Of a DNA stretch of 64,000 nucleotides, positions 25,101-38,751 are shown in pieces (the first letter of the stretch is position 1; the number at the start of each line of letters is the position of its first letter). The DNA is from Callaeas wilsoni. Lineage: Eukaryota; Chordata; Aves; Passeriformes; Callaeidae. Made by a program: the position numbers and the translations under genes. The stretch spans positions 124,001 through 188,000 of the forward strand of contig VWPU01013484.1 in NCBI GenBank assembly GCA_013398955.1. Reading direction: 5' to 3'. Below the pieces are notes generated by a model. The model was given only the letters and a program-made list of their open reading frames with translations, was not told where the DNA came from and ran no database searches.

Positions 25101-26808
25101 TATATTTTTAAAATGTATTGCTACTTTCCTACCAGAAATTACACAAGCAACAGAATTTTAGCGTTACTCAGCAAGTGTGTAATCTGAACCATGACCTCTG
25201 AGATACATTTGAAGTTATCTAACTTAATTCTAGGGTCTTTAATGCAGGTTTTTCATTCCAAACTCTTGTTAGCTGACCTAATTTTGAAAGGATTAAAAAC
25301 ATTCATCAGCTGTACAAACTGTTGTGCTGGGAAGAGCAAGGCTGGAGAGAAGCTATGAAAGCTGAAAGTTGTGAAAGACAGTGAAAGCAGAAAAGTTCAT
25401 TCTTGTAATGGGATAATTTTCAGTTGACTGGAAGGCATGGATGCAAAAGTTGCCTGCTGGAATGGAGCCAACAGGCACAGAAATCAGTATTTTGTTTAAC
25501 AGCGTATACTTCTAACAACTTAATCTACATTGGGTAATATTTTATCCTTACTCTGAAAGTAAAGACTAGCTGCCTATAGGTAAAAATGGCAAAATCTGTG
25601 GTCTGAGGATGAAAGATGGCAACATGTGGCCACCTCCAGTCCATATAATTTCTCCATATTTTCACAATTTATCCCTTTAAGTATGGAATTCTTTTTAATT
25701 TCCTATAAATCTTCATTTCTTGAGATGGAGAGAGAGAGTACACTTAGTTGAAGTACTGAGATGAAAGCTCACAGTTCTTTAAATCATGCAATTTTTGTTT
25801 CCTGAATATTTTGTATAATGTTAATAATGCTCATAACTATGAATTCATTGGTTCTTCAGTGCCTTAGTTCTATGAAGAACACAAGATAGACAAAATTAGT
25901 CTCAGAGAGCAAAAAGTTATTCAAGAAAATATAGGTATTGCTTTCCTTCTATATCTTGTTGTATGATGGTCATTTTGAGGTTTCTTGTTATTTCCATAAG
26001 TCTCTGGATTTTTTTTTATTCTAACAACTTTCTGTACTAGACCACATTAATATTTCTGTCTGCCCTATGTATCAAAACAAATGTTATACTCCAACATACT
26101 TAAATCGTGTCAAAAAGTAAGTATTATACTGTTGATAAGTAACTTACAGTCTGCAATAATCTCATCAACTTCAGGAAGCATAACCTGGGACTGCAAAGTA
26201 TACTGTGAGAAGTGATGTTTTCGATAAATAGCCATGGTAAATGCTTTCCAGAGACCTTTCACATGCAGCACATCTTACATTCTCTTTTGGTACTCAGAGT
26301 CTCTTCTGCAATAACTTTCAGTAGAGGTGATGTTATTCACACATAGAAAGATTTGACTTCTGAGTTATGTATTTGATGTGCAGCTTGGTAGCTTTCTCAA
26401 CTCAGCTTTACAGAAACTCTGTTCAGTTTCTAAAGCAAAAAAATCTGCATGAAGTTTTGATTAAATACTTCTGGAGAAAAGTGGGCAGAATAAATATTTT
26501 GCACTTAGTTTCAAACTGCATGTGCAGGAAAGCTGATTTCATAGTGAACAAAAAAAAAAAAAAAGGGTTTTTTTCTGTTTCAGTACTTGAAAAATTTTCT
26601 GCAGCTTCATGCTGTTTTTGTTGAGTGTGCCTCACTTTGTTTCAAAGTCTGTGTCTTGAATTGTTTCTAAAGCACCAAGAATATTCATCAGAAACAAAAG
26701 TACTTAAAATTACTCTCTTTACTGTTACACTATGTATGGATTTTTGCGATCTTAATTAAAATATTCAAGAATCTCAAATTTATTTGTATTCTTTTTTCTT
26801 ACTCCCAG

Positions 26809-26937
26809 AACCAACGTATATCACAATAGGTCCGCCCACCTGTGAGGTTTTGGTGAACTGCACTTTGACTGAAAAAGACTGTATCTATAGCTTCAAACTG
26901 GACCAAAATGGTTGTCGCATTTGTCAGTGCAAAACTA
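26809..26937 (+). CDS. CRIM1: CRIM1 exon (human exon 8 equivalent): first antistasin-like repeat
   Basis: This 129-nt exon lies between TTACTCCCAG and a consensus donor GTGAGT, with phase 1 at both ends. It encodes the linker after VWC2 and the first antistasin-like repeat. Six cysteines are spaced as TCEVLVNC, KDC, NGC and RICQC, ending in the CxxCxC typical of antistasin repeats. It aligns to human CRIM1 around residues 458-500 (NCTLT and KDC are shared; the stretch before the first Cys is more divergent). Antistasin repeats in leech proteins inhibit proteases; in CRIM1 their role is structural or unknown. VNCTLT contains an N-C-T sequon, a rare glycosylation site form. Conservation here is lower than in the VWC exons, so identification rests on cysteine spacing, order and frame. 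Confidence 0.93.
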
Positions 26938-29900
26938 GTGAGTATGCAGAAATACAGTGGCTTCTACCTTTTATATCAAGCTATATGTGAAAACGGTAGT
27001 ATGCTGGTTATTTCCATTCATAGTGTTGATTATATGTTGTGTTAGTATGTGTGTGCTTTTTATAGTTGTTCATCTTGAAAGAGTTGGTTCCTGATTTCTG
27101 ACATTGCTTGCTTGCTTAAAATGTGTTTGGAGGAAAACATACAGTGTTTGACTTGAGGTAAAAATTTAACGGCTGACTAGAAAAGGTTATAATTTGGGAC
27201 CTAATATTCATATAGACTTTGAGAAGTCTTATCAGAGTTCCACGTTTCATTTTCTGTGCTTAAAGAATTTTAAGAGCATCAAGGTTTATGCACTTGAAAA
27301 ACTCCTATTGCTAAGCAGCCTATTTTCAACTTAGCTTTTTTTGTCAAAATTTAGATTTGCGGATGTTTGAAAATTATATGCTTGGGAGTGAGTGTTTCTA
27401 TATATACAAGTATATCCATATTTGTATTTATTTCTATAACATATTCTTATGTTTATTTTACATACATTTTAGTTAGCATTTATGCAGGCTTTGACATCTA
27501 TTTCTTCCCAAAGGAAAATCACTGTGCCTTTTGAGAACTATCAAGAAAAACGTATTTTCTATATGTGTTTCCTTAAGACTTCAGTGTTTACAGATTAAAT
27601 ATAAAGCAATATCAGGTTGGTTTTTGGAACTGGCCAACAAAGGGCACCTGTGGAGTACTAGTCTCAGCTGCAGGATGCATCTCTGTGGCTGCTAACCCAA
27701 CCTAGGAGTGAGTTTAAACCCTCTTCGTAATGTTATTGTAGTTTTTCAGCTTTCTTGCAGCCTCTAAGGCTTTCTCAACTAAAGTGTTACTCCATTCGTC
27801 TTCTTGTGGTTTCAGTCCACTCATTCTCAGCCACTTTCTAAACCCAAGGGGTTTAGGGGTCCCAAGCAGAAATGGTCAAAATAAAATTCTTTAGTAGTAC
27901 AAACTAAAGAGTTTTAGGAATGGACTGGTGTTGGAGAGGACATCTTAACAAATGTAAATATATGGCAAGCCATAACATTATCATGGCAATACAGAAATAA
28001 TACCTTTGATTACAAGTTGTGTTCGTGGAAGGATGGCTTTAGGTTACATCCAAGCTATCACATACTTGCCTTACTTAGTTCTTCCTAAGGAAAACATTAG
28101 AAATATTAAGGTCTGCTTTTAACATTGTAATTTGATTTTCCTTCTCCTTTTGTTATTATTAAATTGATTGGGGAGTTTGAGACAAACAAGAAGATGGACA
28201 AACTTGGCAAATTTCATCATCTATGCGTCTGCATGCCGTCCTTCCCTCCAGTTTGGTGCTCTGGAGATGCACCACTCCAAAGGATGATTTCTTTTGTCGT
28301 AGGTTACCAGACTGCATGTGGACACAAACCACGTCTCAGGATGTTCTTGCTTAGAATATTTCTGATTAAATAGTGCATAAGAACCTGTTCAGGGGAATTT
28401 TTCTCTTGCCAGATTTGCTTGAAATTTTCTTCATTTTACAGTAGAAAACTGTCTGGAGCAAAGTTAATAGTATCATTTATCATCTCTTTTTTCCAGTTAA
28501 ATAATGTGACTAGTAGATTGCTTAAAAATCTCAGTCATTTAGAAAGAGGAGACCTTTATTTTCTAACGAAGTGAAGAAAAATAACAGCTTGGAAATCTTC
28601 ATCATTTGGTGGTTATCAATCAAAATGACAGAAATTGAATTTTTCTGTCAAGTAATGTCTGTTGCTTGCAAGACTCTCCTCTGGACAAAAGAGTGTGTGA
28701 AAAATGAGAAGAGAGGAGTCTTAGGTCAAATATGCTGAAAATGTACTGTGCTAGCTCTCTGTGTTTTGAGATCCTGTGTACTCTAATGTCCAGTTGCATC
28801 TTGGTTCTCTTAAGGACGTCAGAACATATATTATCTTTAGCTCATGTAGACTCGTGGACTTTTGGAACATCATTATCTTTATACTGCATCCACTTGTTTT
28901 TTGCTGCTCTAAGCTGCTCAACAGAGTCAAATATAAATGCCTCAATAAAGAAGCCCCTGTGCCCACATTAAGTCATCGTATCCTAATTCTACTAATCTAT
29001 TTCCAATAAAGTTTCATTTTTTGTTAATTTCTCTTTACATATCTCTGCTGAAGGTTTGTTATACTTCAGTTATTTTAGCCAAAATAAAAGCAAAATGACA
29101 CAGTGGAAGAACATGGAGTGAAGGTGTAATTTGTTCTTCATTATTACCTTCATTTATGTTCACGTAGCCAGAAATAAATACAACAGGTTTATTTGGAATG
29201 ATTATGTAAGTACAGTATAATGAAGCTTGTTTGGTGCTTCATTGTAGTTTAGTTTCAAGTCTATCCAGCCTGGTTCAAGCCAACTACAGAATGAGAAGGA
29301 AGAAAGGAGCAAACCAAAACATTTCTATGGTATGATTTTAACAGGAGTAGTTTACTTTGTCTTCTATCCTTCTTTCTGTTTCTGCAGTGAATGCAAAAAC
29401 AGTCTGCAGCAACACACAGTGAAAATGCACATGCTGTAAAGTAAAATAGAATACTTTTAAAAAGTAGCAGAGCCAGACCATAGTTGTAAGAGAAGGGAGG
29501 AAAGAAAACCACACTGAGCAAAGAGTGAGCATAGATAAAGGAAGAAAGTTCAGTAAGTACACAAATGATGAGGGAGAAAGAATGATGATACTGACCAGAA
29601 GCATCTAGAAGCCAAAGCAGCACTACATGACAATAAAAGGTAAAAAGTACAATCCAGAATCTAGGAAGAACCACTGCAGAATTCCAAGAATAAAACTAAA
29701 GCAAGTGGGAAAAAACATGAAAGGCATTACCCAAATAAAAAATTTTAAAAAGGATGGTATGAGATGATAGAAGAGCAAAACACAAACAGAAGAAAGTAAA
29801 TAAGAAAAAAATTGTAGTGTGCAGCGATTGCTCTTGTGTTTGGAGTGTCTAGGCCTTTACTTTCATAGGGAGAACTGGAGTGGAATGAAGTCTTTAGGAA

Positions 29901-32900
29901 GACAAATACATTCGGAGGAGTCCTTGTGGCAGACCAGTGGTCTGCTGTTTGTGAGGCAGGACTCCTCTTGCCCCAAGGAAGACTAATGGGCATATCAAAT
30001 AATGCCTGCTGATAGAAGTAACATAGGATTTAAAAATCTTCTTAGTAGTTGCTGCTGCACACAAAGTCATTCTTCAGCAAGCATCTGCAGTGCGGGCCTT
30101 GTCTGTTCCCTGGATTAGTTTCATGGAAAAGAAAAACCCTTTAAAATCTCTCCTGTGACTGAGACTAGTGTTTCACCCCAAATGAATTGCACATGTGGTA
30201 CTCTTCAGGATATAACTATGAGCATGTATGACTTTAATATTTTTTTAACCTTTCAAATCTTACTAAAACAGAATTAAATTAGAGTGTTGCTGTCAATTTT
30301 AAAGTGTTTGTGTCACTGAGAAGGCTTAGCTTTGCAGTTTCAAGATGCAACTGTCATCCAGTTTCATTAATTTCAGACTCCATATAGAGAGATGCAACTG
30401 TAGAAGGCTGAGATGAGTCGTTTTCCCTGCACATTATAATGCATCACCTTCCACTTCATGTCCTGGTCTCTTTTGTCTGTGAAAACAAGTCATGCAATCA
30501 TGATTCAAAAATAAGAACTCTTGGTATATTATGTGTTTGCATAGTTCTCTCAACATGAAACCACCTTTTCCCCAAAATACATCCTATGGATACACACAGA
30601 AGTAACTTTGGAAGTGTTGGTACCTTTTCCTTTAATGGGAAGAACAAGTTGTCTACCATGGAGTTAAAAGGAGGGACTATCATTCAGTCTATACTAGCAC
30701 ACACCAGAAGCATGGTCCTCAATATTCTGGCAAGTGACACCATCTCCCTTTACAGCTGATGAAGCAGAGTGAAATTCCAGCATGGACTTTGGGTTTGACC
30801 TTTATTTAGTTGCACAGACATTCAAAGGCAGGATTGACAGGTTTGAGAGAAGGTAGGTAGGTTCATCTACAGGCTGTCTATAAATAGCAACAGTTAAGGC
30901 TCTGAAATAGCATAGGGACTGATGATGGGAAAAAGCCTAAGAAAACTTTGCAGGGCCTGCAGCAAGAGAACACATCTCAACTCCTCATTTTCGTGTGTTA
31001 ATTCTTCAATAGTTAGAGTCCTAACCTTTCAATGTTACAGCCAAAATTTGAATATTTTCTTTTATGTATATCTGTAAGTAGTCCATACTCAGGGATGTGT
31101 GTTTGCAACACTTAAACTCTCACAGTGGTATTTTTCCCATTTAAATAAACTTATTTTGTGTTCATTTCTATGTCAAACTGAGGTCAGACAGTAATTGCAT
31201 ACTAATCACACAAAACGTACTTCAGGCAATGCAAAATTCCTGGAAATAGTAAAATAAAATATAAATTAGGTAGAACTTTTCTCTTTTAGTAGCAATTATC
31301 TTCCAGTGTTACTTTGATTTCACAACAAGTTCCATGGAAAATAAAAGTTATAAAATAAAATTCCAGGCAATCTTTCTTAGTGCAAAGGAGAGCACATATT
31401 AGATTTTTGAATAATTCTGTAAGACAGAAAAAGGATGTCTTATTATCCTTCTGCAATGATGTAAAAGGGAATTGTATTACATATAGGACCTCAGTTAATG
31501 AAATACAGCCATGGAAAATTTAGGATGAAGCACGTCTCCTAAAAATTTAAGGCTCAGATCACAAAAAAAGTACATATTCTAAGTAGAACAAAAATACTAA
31601 CTCTAAGCATACATGTACAAGACAGTGGAAGTGCTCCCTGAAGAGGATGGAATTATGATGAACAACTCATGCCAAATAAATATTATCTGTCTTTTCACTA
31701 AAGTGAAAGTCTTCATCAGGATCTCTGAAGATTACAGTATATTGGAGTTAGTGCTTACAAAATATCTAGTGCAATAGAAGCAGATAAGAACGTCACTTGG
31801 CTTGACTTGTGAAAAAAACAAACCAAAACCAATGTCCTTGAACCTTGATCATTCTACAGTAATTCCACCTTTGAGATACCACTGCTACAATTTCATTTTC
31901 ATGAATTCATGTGTTGTATGTGAATCCTAGATTTGTTTAGAGCACATATCCAAGTGGTTAATTTGCCTCAACGGACTCACAAGATGATTTCTTTAAACAG
32001 GGTTTTCTAGCATCACAGCGCCCAGTCCCTTCATTTTTATCCAGCTTTTGTGAATCATGATTTAAGTCTAACAAAAGGAGGGAGGGTTAGTGTGGATCTG
32101 TGGAGGCAATATATTCAGAGAATTCCAGTTACTGTTAAGTAACCTAGTTTTCTCCTTCATAAATTTGCCTCCCCAGATCCCCACCCCCGAAGATTAACCA
32201 GCAGTAGCAATCCACACCGAGAGGACGGCTGAGGAGTGCTTAATTATAAAGGTACTGTGAAACAGTTCTCCTGTTATGATCTGTCCTCAGCGTCAAGAAA
32301 ATAATGCTGGTAAAGGTATGTAGCTAGCTTTGTGTAGCCACGCTACCAATCTGCAGAAATGGACAGCAGCCTAAGCCAAGTTGAAATACTGACATAATCC
32401 TTGTCATGTATGTATTAATATTCTCTGGCAGTTATTTTTTTTCATCTGTGAATTACAGGACTGAAAACTAAAAGTATTTCAACATAGAATGCATTTTCAA
32501 AACTTTTTAGAGTATGATTTTCAGTCCTTACAGTACAAATGTCAGTGTGTCCATATGTAAAATAGTATAATGGAAAAACATAAATATCCCAGTTTAAGAG
32601 CCTAGGGTTTTTTAAATACCATATATATGCTAGAAAAAAGAAAGTCTTTTTATAAAAAAAAGAGCTGGAATTACAATCAAGCTATTAGAAATTCAAGCAG
32701 AAGACCCTTTTTAGACCTTACATGCAATTCATGGAATTGAATTCTGTTTACTTTTCACTTTGGTTTTTGGGCAATATTTTATAACACTCCAAATATTCAT
32801 AGGTTCTTGTGAGGCAGGGATGTGAACACTCTGAAATCGAGAATAAATCATGCATACAATGGTTTGAATTTAGGACAAAGACCTCTGACTCCTTTTGAGA

Positions 32901-35900
32901 TGCATTGCCCCTAAGATGCCGTACCTGGGAAGGAGAGGTTGCGTTGTATCTGAAATATTCCACTGCTAAGATAATCCTGCCAAATGCGGACGTTGCTAAC
33001 ATATCAGGGGACAGAATGTTTTTGTTGTCTTGTTTGTGAGGTGGGACCTCGACTGTCGTAGGTCACATCAGTATGTCAGCTGCTGTTACATGCTAATTTT
33101 TGAATATGTTTTTCTTTCCTTCAGCAGCCAGTGACTCAGTTTTACAGATATCAGACAACCTTTTAAAACTAGAGTTGATGTTAGTGTTGAGAGTAAGATA
33201 GTGGAAAAGAATTTTAAAACACGGCATAGTTTGTGTGTAGCATGCTGTGTAGAGCCTCACCATATCTTGGTAATCATCCATTCTCAAGACTTTCTTCTAC
33301 AGTGTTGTCCCATCCTCCATATCCCAAAGCAATTCCTCTTACACTGCTCTTCTGAAACTCTCAGTATTTGTTTTATTATAGTCTGCATATATGTAAGGGT
33401 TTGTAAGTGTGTGGAGAAAGTGGGGGAAAGCAAGCGCTATTTTTAAAAGGACTTTATGGACAATGGTGGCCAGGCTTAAAAATTTTGCCAATATCTGTTT
33501 GTTTGTTAATAATTTGCAAATGGGGTTTTTTGGAAGACAAATTAATCTTCAGCTATCCTTTCTGCTTGTACTTTTTCCAACAGCATCATGTTAAATAGAT
33601 CAAAATGAATCCAATCATTTGAAATTCCCATATTCGAGTCAGCATATAATGTGTTTAATTGTATCAAACTACAGAACAAAGTATTTGCTAGTACTGCAGT
33701 CTTTAGAGGACTCAAAGTTTGTAAGCAGTAGCTTTTGCCAGAATGGTGAGGACTAGTGAAGACTGTGACTAGACTGTGAACTGCCAACTGGACCTGTTGG
33801 TAACTGACTTTGCTGCTGCTTTTGCAGTTGTGGTTGCACATGGCAAAGAAAACTGCATGGTGTTTTTGTGTGGGCAGGATTCACTGCTATAAGTACTTGG
33901 TGCTTGTTAGTCCTCAAGTGAGTATTAGTTCTAAGCAGGAGACTATTTAATAACATCACTGGTTGAGGACAAACAACCTTTCTGTGTTTAGTGTCCTAGC
34001 CATCTACTGTACTTAATTCTTTCAGCATTTTATGTGGTATTTCAGCTAATGTCACATTAAAAAGCTAAGTATTTGTAGTAAAAATACAGTTCTATGAGCC
34101 TGAGACGTTCAGGAACACATTCATATTTTCCTAAAATTGTATCTCATCAGTATCATTCTGGGATCAATCAATATCCTGCATCTGAACTCTGAGCTTGTTG
34201 TGCAAATTGTTTTCTGTATTGGCATGACCTTATTTCATGTTTTACAAGAAAAATTAATGAACATGTTTCTGCTAACCATGTAGAACTCTACTTTCCACCC
34301 AGATATTTCCCTAAGCAGCACATTGAGAGATGTTTTCCCTTTAATTGATTTCCTGTTCATCATTTTGTTTCTGTTTTAGTCTTTTACCTATCTAACCATC
34401 AGTTTAGTTCCCTGTGTGATGTCACTATAACTAATCAGTCACAAAAACAAAAAATAGCTTATACTATGTGATCAGAAGCTCGATCCCCCTCTGTTAGAGT
34501 TGCAGTAACATGCAAGCGCATAATGCAGTTCTGTCAAACTCTGAATGGTAGTTTTTTTCTGCATTAGCTTTTAAAGTGTTTGCTATACCCTCATTTCAGC
34601 CTGTCTGGTTGCCCTGATACACTTTTGAAGCAGTTATTAGACCGAGTAGGGCTGGATCTCTTCTCTGCAAATACGTTCATGACTTGGGATTCAGTTTCCT
34701 CATGAAGTTTATCTAAGCAGAGATGGCAAACACATTCAAACAAATACCCTCCTAACATTTTGTCATAATAAATTTCCTCAGTTCATTGCAGTTGACTTTC
34801 ATGAACTAGTTCTCCTTGTTCCTTAGTATGTATCACTTGAAATGCAAAACCTTAGCAAAAAATCTGGTTTTACTTATCCTTTCATAATGAATTAGTGATT
34901 ATTTTAGTAATGATTAATTTAAAGCAATAGCTAAGGCTATAGAAAAATTGTCAGGATGACAATTGTATACACTGAATCTGATTAGATTTGCAATCTTTTC
35001 AATCTTTTTCTTCTTTCTTTCTCTGATAGCTATGCTTTGCTTTGTGACATTGGTGATTCACTTAATTTTCTGAAAAAAATACCTGGCTTAAAATGCTGGA
35101 CTATGCTTTTCAACAAGCCTGCGCAGCAGACATAAACTCTGTGTACCAGATGGTACTTCATTTAGAGACTGCCTGTCATTGTCATGTTTTAAATAATGTT
35201 TTAATAGGAGACATTTAGATGATTAGTTGTAAAGTCAGAAAGCAGATCAGAATTCACATTCTTAGTTTCATAACACTACATTTCTTCATAGAGATTTTTT
35301 TTCAAATACTATTTAACATCTATTTCCACAGTTTGTACTGTCATACTATCAGAAATTTAAGTGCAATGACATGTTACTGTCAGTAAAAAGCATCTTATTA
35401 GAAATATAATTTTCAGCATCTTATTAGAAAGACTGTGAGCAGAGGTCTGTGGAGATTATTCTGATCACCTCATACATAACATGGACATAACACTAGAAAG
35501 TCCATACATTAACAGTTGTCTGCACTGACTTCAGCAAACTTTCCCTTTATGTTTGACACAGCCAGAATTTTGATGATTTTTCGTATGCTCTTCACTGTTC
35601 CCGAGAGGCAATGGTGATTATTAGTCATCCACCTCAAGGCTCAGAAGAGCTTTTTGTTCTTGGCCACTTACAAAATTCTTTTGAGAATAACTCACTATGT
35701 AAAGGATTAAGCAAGGAGGATATTGCTTCGAGACTGGATCTCCTGGTTAGTATGTCAGCTGACTGTTTGAGTTTTAAGTATATTTAACATCATAAGCTAC
35801 TTGGGATGAGACACTTGGGATGTCTGTTTGTTGTTGTAGCACTGCCCTTAGACAGCCTGGGCCTTTTAATAAAGTATATTAACTTTACATGTAACAAACT

Positions 35901-38594
35901 TGTTTCGCATCTCTGAAAAGCGGTTTCACTAACCAAATCAGAGCAGAATAGAAGACTGAAAACAAAGTATTTGGCTGGGGGATTCTGAGGCATGATTATT
36001 TTGCCATCTTCTATAACTTTGCAGTCAAACCTGGATGTTGTGTTTTGATAGCTCTCCTTAACAGATAATCTGGAGACAAATAAGATAAACAAATATGCCA
36101 ACTGAAAAAAAAAGTTCTTCTTTTTTCTGGTTTTTTAGATATTTTTTAAAATTGTTATTTCCAGCTCTTCCTCTTACTTTTTAAAGATGCCTGTGTTTCT
36201 CCCATGCCTTTGCATATGTACCTTCTTTTTTCTTCACCTATCTTCATGATCCTATGTTTAGACTCAGCCATGTAAACATTTCATCTCCCTGACAAGGTAT
36301 GCTTCTGAAAATGAATGGCTCTGCTCAATTCAACCTGTGCAGTTACAGGTTTATTCACTGATCAGTTCTGAGCATCTGCAGGAGATACCATAACTTCCAT
36401 TATATCAAAGGTCATAACTGGACTTAATTCTTTTTGGAGATATCCTAGTGTACTTCTCTGTACATTCTTTATAAAGTTCAAGCCTAGCTTTAAAAATTAT
36501 GACTAACTTATAAAGTCTTGCATAATGAAAAGTTCAGTTAATTTTATTATCACTGTGTGTGGCAAGGGAATAATTCTGTACAAACATCCTGATATAAAAG
36601 CTCATAAATGAAAGACAAATTCTCATTATTTTACCTTGCTTCAAGGAGAGTCTTTATATTACACATAACTCATTCTTCACCAGAGAAAAATATCAATGTT
36701 TCCTCTGCATTATAATGTTTTAAAATCAGCTTTAGTGGCTACATACTAAAAAGATTAGTATTCTTGGTAGATCGGCCTGACTTAATTCTCAGAAAATGTG
36801 TAAAACTTCATGAAGATCTTTGTATGTGTGTTTCTCTTTAAAACAAGAACTGGAGGCAAGGGTTACCATTGCTGTGCAAAGGTTAGATCTGACTGAGAGC
36901 AAATGCTTAAATCTTGTGGTATTGATACTTTGCTTCCAGACACAATCTCTAGAGGTTATGAAAGGATCTGGCTTTTTTTTTTCTGTCTTCTGAATGGCAA
37001 AAAATCCCCCAAATGTGCACCCTTTTTGCTTCAGACACCAGATTTGCATAAAAGTGAGGAGGTGAAAGCCATGACCCTGATTGTATTCATCCTATTTAAA
37101 CTGAGCACCGTTGTTTGGGATAATGAGACTCTTAAGTTGTATTGCACTTGCATGCCCAAATTCCACCGCAGAAGTAGGCAGTGAATTTGCCAGTTTTCTC
37201 TGAGGTTTTGGTCTCATTCTGAGACACTAAGGAACATGCCTTCTGTACCAAATGAGCATTAGCTTGGTGGAATAGCTAAGGAAACACTTGACTTAGCCAC
37301 ATCTGGTAAAGTCTATGTTTTGCAATCTTAAATGCAGCATTACAAAAACAGAAGAGGAAGCTTTTAAGTAAAGCAAAGATTCCTTCTGTAGTTTGCCTTC
37401 AGTAAATTACCATGTTAAAGAGTAAGTCAATGTTAATAACTGATCTCCTCTTTGGAAAAACTGTGTCCCTAAATGTTCAACTCCCTAAAGGAAAGTGGTC
37501 TTCAGGGCTCAAATGAGGAGCACATCTGGAAGAATACTCTTCAGCTGACCTCTGTATAACCAATACTTTGTAGTGGTGTGGGTGTTCCAGCTAGAGATCA
37601 GCCATCCTTTAAATATCACTCTTAAAGTCAGGCCTTTGGATATCACCCATCATATTCTTCTGTTGAAGAATCTTAATTATATTTCCTTCTTTTTCTATTT
37701 TGATCTCACTTTGGCTGTTGTAATAATGGTCATTTCTTTCCCTTGTGTTTTGCATCCTTGGTGTAAAAAACCCCATAATTTTCTGTTTCCTCTCACCTCT
37801 GCAACCAATAAAACAGCATTGTATCCCACAATATATTAAGAATGGTCTTTCTGGCATTTCTTCTTTCAAGAAAAGCAAAAAGAGACTGATCAATCTCAAA
37901 ATAGTAAATTGCAATGGGACTGAATATAATGACCATTATTTATCTCTGTACTGGAAAAATTGAGATGCCAACAGTTCAATATCTTCCTTATGCCACAAGA
38001 GGCAGGTGAAACTTGGTGCTGGACTTCAAGAGAAAGATCTTTTAGTCTAGCATCTCTAAGCTTAGATCACATCTTAGGGTACTGCAGTTGCATTTTTAAA
38101 AAGCAGGTCTTAATCAAGTTGACAGCAAACAGCATGAAGAATAAAAGTTTTTAGTATATCCTACCCTTTCAGTTCTATTTCAAATAAGTAGAAGAGAAAT
38201 AAAGATGATCTATATTGAACAAAAGTCTATTAAACCTGTATAATGTATGGCAAGTATGTGTTATTTTAGATGTACTATTAAAAGCCAATGGAGTCTTGGA
38301 TGTTGGACTCCCTTGGCTGTGAATCTGTTCATAAATTCATGTTAGTTTGTGGTACCAGGTGGTACTCCCCAAGTTGCTGACATGAACTGAGGAATCCTGT
38401 AGTGTCTGCTCATACAGTTTTGGTCATTGCTGGAGAATTCTGTCAAATATTTTAAAAATAGGACAGTCGGAAGGTAAGGCCTAGCAGTATTAAGAAAGTT
38501 ACAAAGTAAAAGGGAGCAGAAGGTTTAGTCTGCTGAGGACGTGTTTGATATAAAGAGTTTTCATATTGTGATGAGCTGCGTGTGTCCTTTGCAG
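26938..38594 (+). other. CRIM1: CRIM1 intron within the antistasin block (11.7 kb)
   Basis: This phase 1 intron runs from GTGAGT to CCTTTGCAG. It is AT-rich throughout. The + strand is purine-rich around 29270-29800, which produces long but unconvincing minus-strand open frames. It contains a 16-bp direct repeat (35389-35430) and two compositionally distinct blocks near 32160-32260 and 34420-34560 discussed as possible regulatory elements. No mobile element could be named and no further exon was recognised. Confidence 0.8.
35389..35430. repeat. 16-bp direct repeat pair
   Basis: AGCATCTTATTAGAAA occurs at 35389-35404 and again, identically, at 35415-35430, separated by 10 bases. This is probably a small replication-slippage duplication. 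No target-site or transposon signature surrounds it. Confidence 0.85.
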
Positions 38595-38751
38595 GGGAGG
38601 AGCTGTGCACCGGCCTCATTTCAGGCTGTTCCTTGGACTGTTCCTTCGGCTTCCAGACGGACGCGCACAACTGTGAGATCTGTCAGTGCCGGCCGCGGCC
38701 CAAGAAGTGCAAACCCATTGTATGTGACAAGTACTGTCCCTTTGGATACTT
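38595..38751 (+). CDS. CRIM1: CRIM1 exon (human exon 9 equivalent): antistasin-like repeats 2 and start of 3
   Basis: This 157-nt exon runs from CCTTTGCAG to donor GTACGT. It starts in phase 1 and ends in phase 2, the first asymmetric exon of the set. It completes Arg with the previous exon's A, then encodes the second antistasin repeat (cysteines in ELC, SGC, LDC, HNC, EICQC) and the beginning of the next (KKC, IVC, DKYC). QTDAHNCEICQCRPRPKKC and DKYCPFGYL match human CRIM1 closely; the segment between ELC and SGC is variable. It is CpG-rich (CCGGCC, GACGCGC) against a CpG-poor intron. An open frame continuing past the donor adds only a few residues before a stop, which supports the splice site chosen. 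Confidence 0.96.

Larger units (their letters stand above)
10403..26808 (+). other. CRIM1: CRIM1 intron between VWC2 and the antistasin block (16.4 kb)
   Basis: This is the longest complete intron in the window, from donor GTAAGA to the acceptor TTACTCCCAG. It holds the window's main mobile-element load: a probable solo LTR (16027-16926), a sense CR1 fragment (17225-17405) and an antisense CR1 (21533-22180). It also holds a 21-bp tandem duplication (10823-10864), an alternating purine-pyrimidine tract (11741-11776), a T20 run (about 23641-23660), an A15 run (about 26551) and a candidate conserved block (19255-19415). No other coding exon was recognised. Open frames at 15296-15793 (minus) and 16212-16844 are not credible genes. 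Confidence 0.8.

Noticed and set aside
29261..29674. 137-codon minus-strand open frame rich in Phe, Leu, Val and Ser
   Set aside because: It arises from a purine-rich + strand, so the complement gives hydrophobic codons with few stops. There is no family similarity and no matching start context.
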